Positions 18,571 to 31,631 are shown, counted from the stretch's first letter. The stretch is DNA of 64,000 nucleotides from Janthinobacterium sp. 61 (GCF_002846335.1 NZ_PJMQ01000001.1:1798001-1862000), one strand, 5' to 3'. Notes: a model not told the origin generated them from the letters alone. Made by a program: numbers and translations.

Positions 18571-19347
18571 ATGAAATCGACCCACTCTCTCGCACTGGCG
18601 CTGGCCATGGCCATCACCTGCGGCAGCGCCGCCGCTGCAGACACCAAACAAACCATGCTGTTCGATGAAATTCCCATCGGCAGCTGGAGCACCTCCGCCG
18701 AACTGGGCGCCATCACCACCTCGGGCAATACGGTCGGCACCTCGGTGACGGGCAAGATCGACGCGCGCCAGGAACTCGATGACTGGAGCAACCAGTACAT
18801 CTTCAGCGGCTACTTCAAGGAAGACGAAACGACCAACGACGACGGCGAGAAAGTGCGCGAACGCTCGGCCGAACGCTTTTCCGCCTCCGCCAAGGCCGCC
18901 TACAAGCTGATGGCCGACCATGAAAAACTGTTCGTGCTGGCCTCGCACGTGAACGACAAGTTCGGCGCCTACACCAAGTACTCTACCCTGGCCGTCGGTC
19001 ATGGCTCGCGCTGGTATCAGTCGAGCGACAAAAGCGTCGACGTGGAATTCGGTCCTGGCTATTTCAGCGGCACCAACGACACGGGCGAATCGGAGCACGG
19101 CCTGACGGTGCGCGGCGCGGCCGCCATGAAATGGAAAATCAGCCAGTCAGCGATGTTTACGCAAACGGTCAGCGTCGAACGGGGCACGTCGAACACCCAC
19201 TCCATCGCCGAAACAGCCCTCAGCACGAAAATCAACGGCACCATGCAGATGAAGGCCGCCTTCAGCGCGCGTAACGACACACGCGTACCGGACGACAAGA
19301 AAAACACGGATACGCAGACGTCGCTGACCCTGGTCTACTCGTTCTGA
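18571..19347 (+). CDS. DUF481 outer-membrane beta-barrel protein (YdiY-like)
   Basis: 258 residues with signal peptide (cleavage after AAA near residue 23). The mature part has alternating strands typical of DUF481: STSAELGAITTSGNT at the start, FSASAKAAYKL, GPGYFSG and a final aromatic LTLVYSF as outer-membrane barrels have. It is predicted to be an outer-membrane protein with unknown cargo. Its stop is one base before the start of the lipoprotein hydrolase, so the two form an operon. Confidence 0.85.
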   Translation: MKSTHSLALALAMAITCGSAAAADTKQTMLFDEIPIGSWSTSAELGAITTSGNTVGTSVTGKIDARQELDDWSNQYIFSGYFKEDETTNDDGEKVRERSAERFSASAKAAYKLMADHEKLFVLASHVNDKFGAYTKYSTLAVGHGSRWYQSSDKSVDVEFGPGYFSGTNDTGESEHGLTVRGAAAMKWKISQSAMFTQTVSVERGTSNTHSIAETALSTKINGTMQMKAAFSARNDTRVPDDKKNTDTQTSLTLVYSF

Positions 19348-19348
19348 G

Positions 19349-21223
19349 ATGCCTGCCACGCTGATGCGGCGACTGCGCCTGGGCGCCCTCGTGTGCGCCG
19401 CGGCGCTGCTGAGCGGCTGTGCCGCCGTCACCGTCAGCGCCATTTCTCCGGCCGACTACCTGCAGCAGCGGCGCGGCGACATCCTCACCACGGGAAAACT
19501 CAGTGCCTCGGCCAGCGAAGTGCTGCGCATCATCGGCAGCGACATCTCCGCCTGTGTAGCCAATACGGGCAGCTGCCGCGCCGACCTGGCCCGCTCCGAG
19601 CTGCTCAGCGACGAGCAGCGCCTGGCGACGCTCTCCGAATTGTGGCTGGAAAGCGCGCTGGCCGAAGAGAGGCAAGGTGGCCATGCCAGCGCCGAATTGC
19701 TGGCCGCCTGGCTGGAATCGGCCCGCTACGCCTATGCCTACCTGTTCTACACGACGCGCACACCGGGCCAGCGCGCCTTCGAGGAGCGGCAGACGCAAAT
19801 CCGCGACTACTATAACTATGCCGTGCAAAAGGCCGTCGGCAACCTGTTCCGCCACCGCGGCGAATACCGTCCCGACGGCCATGTGATCCGCGTCGCCGGC
19901 TGGCAGATCGACAGCGAATTGTCGGCCCTGCGCCTGCCCGAGGACGGCACCCTGCCCGAAGAACTGCTGCCGGCCACCTCGCTGTCGTTTTCCGGCCTGC
20001 GCAATGTGTACCGGCGCGACGGCTTCGGCGCCGACCTCGTCGCCGTCATGCCCAAGCCAGGCGCATCGAAAGGCGAGTATGTGCCCTACGAGGAAACCCG
20101 CTTCCCCGTCGTCACGGCGCTGATCCGCTTCGACGGCAACAGCCTGCAGGAGGTATTGGCCACGCAGCAGTTGATGGTGATGCTGGTGGACCCGACGCGC
20201 AGCGAATCAACGCGCATGGCGGGCCAGGAATTGCCCGTCGCGGCCAATTTCACAGCCGGCTATGGCCTGTGGCTGGCCCGTTCCGGCTTCGGCGTGCAGG
20301 CGCTGCGCACCCTGTTCGGCCGCGCCGACGGCATTTCGCGCCCGCAGGTGCACCTGATGCAGCCCTACGACCCGAACAAGCGCACCATCGTCATGCTGCA
20401 CGGCCTGGCCAGCAGTCCGGAAGCGTGGATCAATGTGGCAAATGAATTAATGGGCGACGAGCAGCTGCGCCGCCGCTACCAGATCTGGCAGGTGTACTAC
20501 CCCAGCAATGCGCCGCTGGCGGCCAACAACGCCGCCATCCGCCAGGCACTGCAAGCCACGCTGGCGCAGTTCGACCCTTCGGCCAAGGCCGATGCCGCGA
20601 ACGACATGGTCTTGATCGGCCACAGCATGGGCGGCGTGCTGGCGCGCCTGATGGTCTCGGACGCCAGCAACACCCTGCTCGACGCCATCACGGAAGAATA
20701 CAATTTGAAGGGCAAGAAGGCGGAAAAAGTACGCGCCGGGCTGGCGCCCTATCTGAATTTCACGGCCATGCCGCAGGTAAACCGCGCCATCTTCATCGCC
20801 GCGCCGCACCGCGGCACCTCGTTCGCCAATCACAAGGTGGCGCGCTGGATCGCCAACCTCGTCACCTTGCCCATCACCATGCTGGACCAGTTGTCCGACG
20901 CGGCCGGCAGCCTGGCGCAGCTCGACACGGGCAGCAGCGAACCGCTGCGCATCCCCAACAGCATCGATAACCTCAGCGACAAGGACCCGTTCGTGCGCCT
21001 GGTGGCCGACCTGCCCATCAGCCCGAAAGTGCGCTACTACTCCATCATGGGCAACGATACGCCCGAGCTGCCGCTGGCGGAATCGAGCGATGGCGTAGTG
21101 CCCTACGCCAGCGCCCACCTCGACGGCGCGCTGTCGGAAAAAGTCATCCCCTCGTGGCACAGCGTGCAGGAAAGCCCGCAGGCGATCCTGGAAATACGGC
21201 GGATTTTGCGGCTGCCGGACTAG
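19349..21223 (+). CDS. Predicted lipoprotein alpha/beta-hydrolase (lipase-like)
   Basis: 624 residues. The N-terminus has a lipoprotein signal with lipobox LLSGC (Cys about residue 29). A long N-terminal part (about 30-330) has no assigned domain. The hydrolase domain begins at KRTIVMLHGLASSPEAW; the nucleophile elbow is GHSMGG, and the likely acid and base are in SSDGVVPYASAH and the late WHSVQ. AAPHRG in the core is typical of lipases and PGAP1-like esterases. It is probably anchored to a membrane facing the periplasm or surface. It is translated right after the DUF481 barrel, suggesting a joint envelope role; the substrate is unknown. Confidence 0.85.
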   Translation: MPATLMRRLRLGALVCAAALLSGCAAVTVSAISPADYLQQRRGDILTTGKLSASASEVLRIIGSDISACVANTGSCRADLARSELLSDEQRLATLSELWLESALAEERQGGHASAELLAAWLESARYAYAYLFYTTRTPGQRAFEERQTQIRDYYNYAVQKAVGNLFRHRGEYRPDGHVIRVAGWQIDSELSALRLPEDGTLPEELLPATSLSFSGLRNVYRRDGFGADLVAVMPKPGASKGEYVPYEETRFPVVTALIRFDGNSLQEVLATQQLMVMLVDPTRSESTRMAGQELPVAANFTAGYGLWLARSGFGVQALRTLFGRADGISRPQVHLMQPYDPNKRTIVMLHGLASSPEAWINVANELMGDEQLRRRYQIWQVYYPSNAPLAANNAAIRQALQATLAQFDPSAKADAANDMVLIGHSMGGVLARLMVSDASNTLLDAITEEYNLKGKKAEKVRAGLAPYLNFTAMPQVNRAIFIAAPHRGTSFANHKVARWIANLVTLPITMLDQLSDAAGSLAQLDTGSSEPLRIPNSIDNLSDKDPFVRLVADLPISPKVRYYSIMGNDTPELPLAESSDGVVPYASAHLDGALSEKVIPSWHSVQESPQAILEIRRILRLPD

Positions 21224-21238
21224 GCGAGTGCCATCGTT

Positions 21239-22234
21239 CTACGCCGGCTCGCGCCACTTGTCCTTGATCTCCAGCATGGCCGGCAAGTGTTCGACAAACA
21301 GCGCCAGCAGGTCCGGGTCGAAGTGCGTGCCGCTGTCGCGCTGCATGGTGGCGATCGCGTCCGATACCGTCCAGGCAGGCTTGTACGGACGTTCGCTGGT
21401 GAGCGCATCGAAGACGTCGGCGATGGCGACGATGCGTCCTTCGTGGGGGATTTCCTCGCCTTTCAAGCCGTGCGGATAGCCGCTGCCATCCCATTTCTCG
21501 TGATGCGTCAGGGCGATGGTGCGCGCCATTTTCAACAGGCCGCCCGCGTGCTCGCCGATGATGGCCGCGCCGATTTCCGCATGGCGGCGCATGACATTCC
21601 ATTCGTCCGCATCGAGTTTGCCCGGCTTTTGCAAAATGGCGTCGGGGATGCCGATCTTGCCCACGTCGTGCATGGGCGCCGCGTTGAGCAGGTCTTCCGC
21701 CCTGCCCGCGCTGTAGCCGGCCGCCAGCGCCAGCTGGCGCGCGTAATAGCTCATGCGGATGACGTGCATGCCCGTCTCGTTATCCTTGTATTCGGCCGCC
21801 TGGCCCAGGGTCTGAATCACCTGCAGGCGCGAGCGGCGCAACTCCTCTGCGTCCACCAGCGACAAATGCGTGCGCACGCGGGCGCGCACGATGGGCGGGC
21901 TGACCGGTTTGGTGATGTAGTCGACGGCGCCGGCGTCAAATCCGTCCGCCTCATCCTTCACGTCGCACAGGGCGGTGACGAAAATGACGGGGATGGACGC
22001 GGTGGCCGGCATGGCTTTGAGCTGGCGGCACACTTCATAGCCCGTCATGGAGGGCATCATGATGTCGAGCAGGATCAGTTCGACGGGGTTGTTCTGCGCC
22101 AGTTCCAGCGCCTTCTCGCCATCCTTGGCATACAGCAGGCGGTAATCGTCCTGCAGGATCTGGCGCAGCACCTGCAGATTTGTCGCTTCGTCGTCCACCA
22201 GCAGCAGGATCGGTTTTTCTTCGTGTAAGGTCAT
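21239..22234 (-). CDS. Response regulator with HD-GYP phosphodiesterase domain
   Basis: 331 residues. Receiver with acidic pair D14/D15 and phosphorylation site D57 (LILLDIMMPS), Lys in YITKP. The HD-GYP domain follows with HD at 189-190 (MHDVGKIG), later HHEKWDGSGYP with GYP at 252-254, and ADVFDAL. These residues are those of active cyclic-di-GMP phosphodiesterases. It starts 13 bases after the hybrid kinase stop, so the kinase probably phosphorylates it, via its Hpt domain, to lower cyclic-di-GMP. Start at 22234 chosen over 22342, which would overlap the kinase. Confidence 0.94.
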   Translation of the reverse strand: MTLHEEKPILLLVDDEATNLQVLRQILQDDYRLLYAKDGEKALELAQNNPVELILLDIMMPSMTGYEVCRQLKAMPATASIPVIFVTALCDVKDEADGFDAGAVDYITKPVSPPIVRARVRTHLSLVDAEELRRSRLQVIQTLGQAAEYKDNETGMHVIRMSYYARQLALAAGYSAGRAEDLLNAAPMHDVGKIGIPDAILQKPGKLDADEWNVMRRHAEIGAAIIGEHAGGLLKMARTIALTHHEKWDGSGYPHGLKGEEIPHEGRIVAIADVFDALTSERPYKPAWTVSDAIATMQRDSGTHFDPDLLALFVEHLPAMLEIKDKWREPA

Positions 22235-22247
22235 CGTTAGCCCAATA

Positions 22248-25967
<3,720 letters not shown>

Positions 25968-26326
25968 ACTGTCGTGGCATAAGGTGAGTGAAACGTGACG
26001 TCGTAAAACATGACGGCGCACCGCGCGTGCCGGTGCCACGCCTTTTACTAAAGCGGCAACACAGCGGAAATGACAACGGTAGCAGTCGACCAGGGCAAGG
26101 CTCGGTCATCACGCCCGCGCCTGCCGCGCGGGGGAAAGGTGCTTTTTACACAATGAAAAAGCGGAATGCGTACGAACTCTGGCGCGGATGTCTGGCCGCC
26201 AGCGTGACGATGATTTTCTAAAGAGCCATGAGTATAGTTGCTTTGCGAACATATTCATAGGACTTCAGCAATATAATGGCAATAAAAGCAACATTCTGCG
26301 GCCCTGATGCGACAAGGCCCCGCCGC
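25968..26326. other. Intergenic region upstream of the MHYT kinase
   Basis: About 360 bases between the kinase start and the stop of the membrane-protein gene, both minus strand. It should hold the kinase promoter. The part at 26220-26300 is A/T-rich. A 22-codon plus-strand frame at 26153-26221 begins MKKRNAYELW but has no supporting features. I see no RNA gene or clear operator here. Confidence 0.4.
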
Positions 26327-26893
26327 TCAGGCTGACGGCCACTGGGCGCGTATTGCGGACGATGCCTGATAGGAGGGACCGGCCCGCACGGCCACGGGGA
26401 TACCGGCCAGCGTACAACGGCGACTCAGCTCGTCCTTGATCTGCCGCAACGACCAGCGCTGCGGAACGGGCAAATCCATGCCGACTACGCGGATCAGCGG
26501 GCAGTCCTCAAGGGTCGTGTGCAGCAGCAGCTCCAGGCGCGCCATCGGTGGCCCGCCGCGGTAGACATCCACCGGGCCCGCGTAGCTGACCACCTCCAGC
26601 TCGCGTATCTGCTGCGGCGCCAGCTGCAGCTCCCTCTCATGGCCGGGCAAGCGCCGCGCCACCCGGCGCAGCAACAGGCCAGCGTCGTTGATCTCGACAT
26701 GAAAAGACAGATTGGTATCCGGCAGCAGGACCAGGCCGACAATCCAGATGACCAGCGCCGGCAGGAGCAGCAGCACTGCCTCGCCCGCGTACGACACATC
26801 GCGCCAGACGGCTTGCAGGACAAAGGCGAGGATCAGGGCGCAGCCACCCAGCAGCACGCTGCGCCACAGCACGGGACGCAGATTGGCCATCAT
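26327..26893 (-). CDS. Small membrane protein of unknown function
   Basis: 188 residues from the first of two adjacent ATGs at 26893/26890. Two membrane helices lie near 10-25 and 35-55 (LLGGCALILAFVLQAVW and AVLLLLPALVIWIVGLVLL), followed by a cytoplasmic or periplasmic domain of about 130 residues with mixed strands and helices (LQLAPQQIRELEVVSYAGPV, then RWSLRQIKDELSRRC). This resembles PH-like membrane proteins, but I cannot name a family. It follows the SseB-like gene by about 86 bases on the same strand. Confidence 0.6.
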   Translation of the reverse strand: MMANLRPVLWRSVLLGGCALILAFVLQAVWRDVSYAGEAVLLLLPALVIWIVGLVLLPDTNLSFHVEINDAGLLLRRVARRLPGHERELQLAPQQIRELEVVSYAGPVDVYRGGPPMARLELLLHTTLEDCPLIRVVGMDLPVPQRWSLRQIKDELSRRCTLAGIPVAVRAGPSYQASSAIRAQWPSA

Positions 26894-26979
26894 CGCCGCA
26901 TGCGAGCTGGCATCGTCAGCCGGCGAAAAACGGATCCATTCGGCGCGCGCCGGCTTGCAAGGCCTGGCGCGATTAGCGC

Positions 26980-27348
26980 TCAAGCGTCGGGCGCCAGCAT
27001 GCCGCGGAACCACGCCAGTTGTTCGCGCGTCAGGTAATTGGCGCCATCGCCATGCAGGAGGACGATCTCGATCTCGGGAGGAATCGAAGCGATCAGCTGC
27101 GCTCCCGTGATGGGAATCTTGGGGAAGGCGATACCCGCCAGGAAAGCCGGGTCTTCCGCCACCGTCACGCACTGGCGCTCGGGATTGGGCGATGGCACGA
27201 GGAACAGGTCGATCTGCTCGCTTTGCCCGCCGATGACGACATGCAATTGCGCGGCCAGCAGTTCGGGCAGAATCAGCTCGATGTTATTCTCGGCGCGCGA
27301 TTGCTGGAAAGCGCTTTTCAGGGGCGTGAGGACTGGCGTGGCGGACAT
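26980..27348 (-). CDS. SseB-like N-terminal-domain protein
   Basis: 122 residues. The pattern NIELILPELLAAQLHVVIGG, then DLFLVPSPNPERQCVTVAED, FPKIPITGAQLI, and VLLHGDGANYLTREQL resembles the SseB N-terminal domain: short proteins in which L...L..A.l.vp and L..i.......l.lNpgs...l are conserved. It is cytoplasmic. The role is unknown in this family outside secretion contexts, and no secretion genes lie nearby. Confidence 0.7.
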   Translation of the reverse strand: MSATPVLTPLKSAFQQSRAENNIELILPELLAAQLHVVIGGQSEQIDLFLVPSPNPERQCVTVAEDPAFLAGIAFPKIPITGAQLIASIPPEIEIVLLHGDGANYLTREQLAWFRGMLAPDA

Positions 27349-27389
27349 GGGAGCAGTGTAAAAGTGAAGACGGCGGCAGTGTAGCAGAG

Positions 27390-27421
27390 GCGCCGCCAGT
27401 GCGCGCTCCGCTGGTGCGCCG
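27390..27421 (-). terminator. Hairpin downstream of the TonB-dependent receptor
   Basis: GGCGCCGCCAG (27390-27400) and CTGGTGCGCC (27412-27421) form an imperfect GC-rich stem about 10 bases past the receptor stop on the minus strand. U-tract absent. Confidence 0.4.
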
Positions 27422-27430
27422 AAGTAAGGG

Positions 27431-29926
27431 CTACAGCTTGTAGTTCAAGGACAGCAGCACGCTGCGCGGCGCGCCGTAACGCTCCAGCCCGCCCGACCAG
27501 GAATAGCCTAGGCCCTGGTAATAGCGGCGGTCCAGCACGTTATCGACACTCACGCGCAACTGCAGCTGCTCGCTCAGGCGGTAGGCTGCCGTCAGGCCGA
27601 CGATGGCGTAGCCGCCCTGCTGCGTCAGGTAAGCCGTGTCGCGGCGGTCAATCTTGTCCTGCGCGTAGACGGAGGCGCCCAGATTCCACCGCGCCAGGCT
27701 GCCGCTCAGCTGCACAGTCGTGTACAGCTTGAACAATTGCTTCGGCTCATCCGTGGCGATGCGCTGGCCGATGTTCGCCGTCACGCTGTCTTTCGTATAC
27801 TTGGCCAGTACATAGGTGTAACCGCCCGCGATCTGCCAGCCCGGCACAGGCGATCCCGACAATTGCAGATCGATGCCTTCGCTCTGCACCTGCCCTGCCG
27901 CTCGGGCGCAATAGATGGCGCCGCCCGTGGGACAATTGAGCTCGTCGGCCATGGCGCGGTTGTTTTGTTTGATGCGGAACAAGGCGCCGCTGGCATTGAG
28001 CCTGCCGCCAAAATACTCGCCCTTGATGCCCGCCTCCAGGTTGGTGCCGCTCAAAGGCGGCAAGGTATTGCCCTTTACATCGAGTACGCTTTGCGGCTGG
28101 AAGATCTGCGTGCCGCTCGCATACACGGAATGATGCTGGTCCAGGTCGTAGACCAGGCCCGCATACGGCGTGAACTTGGCGTTTTCCGTCAGGTCGCGGC
28201 GCCATGTGGCGTTGGTGGCATACCAGCCCGTGACATCCTGCGCATACCAGCCGAAGCGCCCGCCCAGCACCAGGCGCAGCGGATCGGCCAGGCTGAAGTT
28301 GCCGGCCGCATACAGGCCCTTCTCCTCCGTCTTGCGGCCCCAGTTATAGGGCTCGAACGGCCCGCCGCGCATCGGGTAGGCACGGGGATTCCACTGGCGC
28401 AGATCGAACAGGCGCGTCCCGGCGCCTTCCCAGCTCTGGCCCGCATCCGAATCGTCATGGCGGTAGCTGGCGCCAACGATGACGTCATGCTGGCGGCCGA
28501 ACCAGGTGACGGGGCCGCTCAAGCGCCAGTCGGCCACGACTTGTTGCGTGTTGTACTTCCAGCCCGTTTCCGACTGTTCCAGCAAATACGCTTCACCATC
28601 GACGCGGCTGTTGGTGGTATTGCGCGTCGATGAAGAGGCATCGATGCGCGTGACGGCGAAGCGGCTGCGCCAGCCCTTCTCCAGCCGCGTTTCCAGGTCC
28701 GCGAAGACGACGTTGTTGTCGCGTTTCTGGAAGGAATCGGCATTGTTCAGGAAAGTCGAGCGGGGCAAGTCCATGTGGTGGCCGTCGGGCAAGGTCGGCA
28801 AGCCGACGAACACGCCGTCGGTGCGGCTGTGCTGGCGCGAAAAGCCGATGCCGGCCGTGGTCGAAGGCGTCAGGTCCGCTTCCACGATCGCATACACGGT
28901 GCCGTTGGTGTTGTTAACCACGTCGACAAAGCTGTCACTGTCGCGCCAGCTGGCCGCCACCCTGCCGCGCACGCTGCCCGATTCATTCAGCGCATTGCTG
29001 GCATCCACCGTCAATTGCCGGTCCTTCCAGCTGCCCAGGTGGGCAGACGCGTTCAGCAATGGCGTGGCCGTGGGACGCTTGCGTATCATGTTGATGCTGC
29101 CCGACGGCGCGCCCGCCCCTTCCATCAGGCCCGTGGCGCCGCGCACCACTTCCACGCGGTCATACATCAGCATGTCGGCCGAGACGTTGCGTTCATTGAA
29201 ACCCGTGACATCGAGCGGCAAGCCATCGACATTCACGTGGCTCAAGGCGAAACCGCGCGCAAAATACGTGGTTTCCTGGTCGGATACGCCCTGCGTCTTG
29301 CCATACAGGCCGGGTGTGGCGCGCGCCACGTCCTGCAAGGTGGTCAGGTCGAAATCTTCCATTTGCTGGCGCGAAATGACACTCACCGTTTGCGGCGTGT
29401 GGCGCTGCGACAGGTTCAGGCCCGTGGCCGTCGACATGGCGCGCGAGGTATATAAACCCGTGCCTTCCGTGGCACGGTCCGCCTCGGCGCTGACGACTAC
29501 GGCGGGCATGCTGTCCAGGCCGCCGTCGGCCGTGCTGACATTAATCTTGCGCAAAAGATAATTTCCATTGCCACCATCCGTCACTTCCAGGCCGCTGCCC
29601 TGCAGCAGTTTTTGCAGGCCGGCGGAGACGCCATGGCGCCCCTGCAAGCCCGGCGTCGCCAGGCCGTCGAGCGCCGTGCCCTGGGTAGACAGGTTGATCC
29701 CTGCGGCGATGGCGAACGTGGACAGCGCATCGCGCAGGCTGCCAGCAGGAACGCTGTAGTCGCGCACAGTGGCGGCCGGGCTGGACTCGGCAGCCAACAC
29801 CGCCTGCGGCACGCCGGCGCCGGCCCCTGCCACGGCGAGGAGCAGGACCAGCGCGGCGCGCACGGCGCCGGTGGTGGGATGGAGCGGCATGCGTGCTGTT
29901 GTCAAACTGCGGTGCTGCAAAGCCAT
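27431..29926 (-). CDS. TonB-dependent siderophore receptor with STN signalling domain
   Basis: 831 residues from ATG 29926 (AAGGG 6 bases upstream; the frame runs further up without a ribosome site). Signal peptide with cleavage near VLAAE. An STN domain (about 48-118; RDYSVPAGSLRDALSTFAIA) contacts the FecR-type anti-sigma factor. The plug begins near TPQTVSVISRQQMEDF and VRGATGLMEGAGAPSG; the 22-stranded barrel ends in SVLLSLNYKL. It imports a ferric siderophore across the outer membrane, and the STN lets it signal to the fecIR genes just upstream. The order sigma-FecR-receptor is the classic surface-signalling unit. The siderophore is unknown. Confidence 0.95.
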   Translation of the reverse strand: MALQHRSLTTARMPLHPTTGAVRAALVLLLAVAGAGAGVPQAVLAAESSPAATVRDYSVPAGSLRDALSTFAIAAGINLSTQGTALDGLATPGLQGRHGVSAGLQKLLQGSGLEVTDGGNGNYLLRKINVSTADGGLDSMPAVVVSAEADRATEGTGLYTSRAMSTATGLNLSQRHTPQTVSVISRQQMEDFDLTTLQDVARATPGLYGKTQGVSDQETTYFARGFALSHVNVDGLPLDVTGFNERNVSADMLMYDRVEVVRGATGLMEGAGAPSGSINMIRKRPTATPLLNASAHLGSWKDRQLTVDASNALNESGSVRGRVAASWRDSDSFVDVVNNTNGTVYAIVEADLTPSTTAGIGFSRQHSRTDGVFVGLPTLPDGHHMDLPRSTFLNNADSFQKRDNNVVFADLETRLEKGWRSRFAVTRIDASSSTRNTTNSRVDGEAYLLEQSETGWKYNTQQVVADWRLSGPVTWFGRQHDVIVGASYRHDDSDAGQSWEGAGTRLFDLRQWNPRAYPMRGGPFEPYNWGRKTEEKGLYAAGNFSLADPLRLVLGGRFGWYAQDVTGWYATNATWRRDLTENAKFTPYAGLVYDLDQHHSVYASGTQIFQPQSVLDVKGNTLPPLSGTNLEAGIKGEYFGGRLNASGALFRIKQNNRAMADELNCPTGGAIYCARAAGQVQSEGIDLQLSGSPVPGWQIAGGYTYVLAKYTKDSVTANIGQRIATDEPKQLFKLYTTVQLSGSLARWNLGASVYAQDKIDRRDTAYLTQQGGYAIVGLTAAYRLSEQLQLRVSVDNVLDRRYYQGLGYSWSGGLERYGAPRSVLLSLNYKL

Positions 29927-30019
29927 GTGGACCCTTTCGATGGTTCGGATTGTTCGTTCTCTACCTTGTATGACGAAGCAAGCCGCAAAAAGGGACAGGC
30001 AAGAAGTAAATTGGAGCAC

Positions 30020-30107
30020 GTCGGCTTACGCCCTGCGGGCTAAGCCGACCTACCATACCCGACAGGCGTAGGTCGGCTTAGCGTGGCAAGGCCACGCGTA
30101 AGCCGAC
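30020..30107. repeat. Two REP-like palindromes in inverted arrangement
   Basis: 30020-30053 runs GTCGGCTTACGC...GCTAAGCCGACCTAC; 30068-30107 runs GTAGGTCGGCTTAGC...GCGTAAGCCGAC. Each unit is itself a hairpin (arms GTCGGCTTA / TAAGCCGAC) and the two are roughly reverse complements of each other. It fills the gap between the FecR stop and the receptor start. A related GCCGGCTT/AAGCCGGC hairpin is at 32088-32117. Confidence 0.8.
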
Positions 30108-30111
30108 AATC

Positions 30112-31089
30112 TCAAGCCGCCTCGACACTGATCCAGTAGCGCGTGCGGCGCGCCAGCCGGATCGGCAAGGAGCGCTGCAGCAAGAGCAGGATGTTGTCCG
30201 GGTCGTTTAACTGGAAGATGCCGTCCACGGGCATGGCAGCGCACGCGGGATCGCAGCGCAGCACGCCGTAGCGATAGCGCGCCACCTGCGCCAGCACTTC
30301 GCCCAGCGGCATGCGCTCGGCGATCAGCACGCCCTGCACCCAGCCGGCAGCGTGCGGCGCCAGCGGCGTCAAGGCAGAAACGGCATCATCATCGAAACTG
30401 CCCTGCCGGCCCGCATCGACCCTGCGCAAGGCACCGGGAGCTTCATTTGGCTGTATCTCGACGGCGCCTTCGCTGACAGCCACCTGCGTGCGCGGCGCCA
30501 GGACGCCGCCACCCAGGCGCACGCTGAAGTGCGTGCCCAGCGCGCGCACGATGCCATTGCTGCTGCGCACGAAGAATGGGCGCGCGGGCACCGCCCCGTC
30601 GTGCGCCGTGGCGACATGGAGTTCGCCCGCATGCAAGACCACCAGCCGCGCCGCGCCGTCAAAGCGCACATCGATGGCCGTGTCCGTATTGAGCACCAGT
30701 TGCGTGCCATCCGGCAATGTCATGTGGCGGATTTCCCCCCTGGCCGTGCGGATGGTGGCACGCCACGCTTGCCATGGTAGCGAATGGCTGGCCAGCCACA
30801 ATGCCGGTCCGGCCGCGATCAGCCCGGCCAGGCCGTAGAGCACGGCGCGCCTCTGCGGCGACTGCGGCGCCGCGTCCGCCGTCCGGCGCAGCGCGGGCGG
30901 CACGCTGCCCAGGGTGCTGCACACCAGTTCGGCCCGCTGCCACGCCGATTCGTGCGCGGGGTCGCTGGCGCGCCAGGCCTGGAAAGCTTGCTCCTCTTCT
31001 GGAGTCAAGGCGCCCCCGTGCAGGCGCACCAGCCATTGCGCCGCCGCGCGGGCGGCGCGGGGATCGATGGCAGTCAGGTTGGCGCTCAC
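30112..31089 (-). CDS. FecR-family anti-sigma factor / sigma regulator
   Basis: 325 residues from a GTG at 31089 whose last two bases start the TGA of the sigma gene (GTGA), so the two are translationally coupled. The N-terminal cytoplasmic part has the FecR N-domain (AARAAAQWLVRLHGGALTPE, then AFQAWRASDPAHESAWQRAE). One membrane helix lies near 90-110. The periplasmic FecR domain begins TARGEIRHMTLPDGTQLVLNTDTAI, and a C-terminal STN-binding region includes VDGIFQLNDPDNILLLLQRS. It carries the signal from the receptor's STN domain to the sigma factor. Confidence 0.93.
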   Translation of the reverse strand: MSANLTAIDPRAARAAAQWLVRLHGGALTPEEEQAFQAWRASDPAHESAWQRAELVCSTLGSVPPALRRTADAAPQSPQRRAVLYGLAGLIAAGPALWLASHSLPWQAWRATIRTARGEIRHMTLPDGTQLVLNTDTAIDVRFDGAARLVVLHAGELHVATAHDGAVPARPFFVRSSNGIVRALGTHFSVRLGGGVLAPRTQVAVSEGAVEIQPNEAPGALRRVDAGRQGSFDDDAVSALTPLAPHAAGWVQGVLIAERMPLGEVLAQVARYRYGVLRCDPACAAMPVDGIFQLNDPDNILLLLQRSLPIRLARRTRYWISVEAA

Positions 31090-31613
31090 AGAATCAGCAG
31101 AATGCAGCGCTCGAACGCCTGCACCATGTAGCGCTTGATGCTGCGCTCGCTCACGGCCAGGCGCCGGGCGATTTCCCCGTAAGCAAGGCCATCGACATGG
31201 GCCAGCAAAAAAGCGCTGCGCACCAGCGGCGGCAAGCCATCGAGCATGGCATCGATGCGCTGCAAGGCTTCCAATACCAGCAAGCGCTCTTCCGGCGACT
31301 GCATCAGCAGATCGGGCTGCTGCGCCAGGGTTTCCAGCCATGCCTGCTCCAGGGACAGGCGCCGGTAATGGTCGATCAGCAGGCGCTGCGCCACGGTGGT
31401 CAGGTAGGCGCGCGGTTCGCGCAAAGTCTGCCGGCCTTCGGGCGGCGCCGCCAGCACGCGCACGAAAGTATCCTGCGCCAGGTCGGCCGCATGGTCGGCG
31501 CACTGCAGCTTGGCGCGCAGCCAGCGCATCAGCCAGCCGTGGTGGTGGCTGTAAATGACTGCGATCGACTCGCTGGACTGCGCAATGCTCACTAGGGACT
31601 CCGATGCGCTCAA
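31086..31613 (-). CDS. ECF RNA polymerase sigma factor, FecI type
   Basis: 175 residues. Region 2 contains LAQDTFVRVLA and REPRAYLTTVAQRLLIDHYRR; region 4 contains LPPLVRSAFLLAHVDGLAYGEI and the recognition helix VSERSIKRYM. The last helix ends RCILLIL. Together with FecR and the receptor it forms an iron-starvation signalling unit. A Fur box lies 19-37 bases before the ATG, so it should be repressed in iron-rich cells. Product numbers and motifs match iron-starvation sigma factors. Confidence 0.94.
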   Translation of the reverse strand: MSASESLVSIAQSSESIAVIYSHHHGWLMRWLRAKLQCADHAADLAQDTFVRVLAAPPEGRQTLREPRAYLTTVAQRLLIDHYRRLSLEQAWLETLAQQPDLLMQSPEERLLVLEALQRIDAMLDGLPPLVRSAFLLAHVDGLAYGEIARRLAVSERSIKRYMVQAFERCILLIL

Positions 31614-31631
31614 GGCAAGGCGCGGCTAACT

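Noticed and set aside
26153..26221. Short plus-strand frame of 22 codons beginning MKKRNAYELW
   Set aside because: The ATG is preceded by G/A-rich DNA at poor spacing, and 22 codons with no features are not enough to call a gene.
31086..31613. ECF sigma factor as the output of the stressosome
   Set aside because: It is linked to FecR, a TonB receptor and a Fur box, so it belongs to iron signalling and lies 11 kb away.
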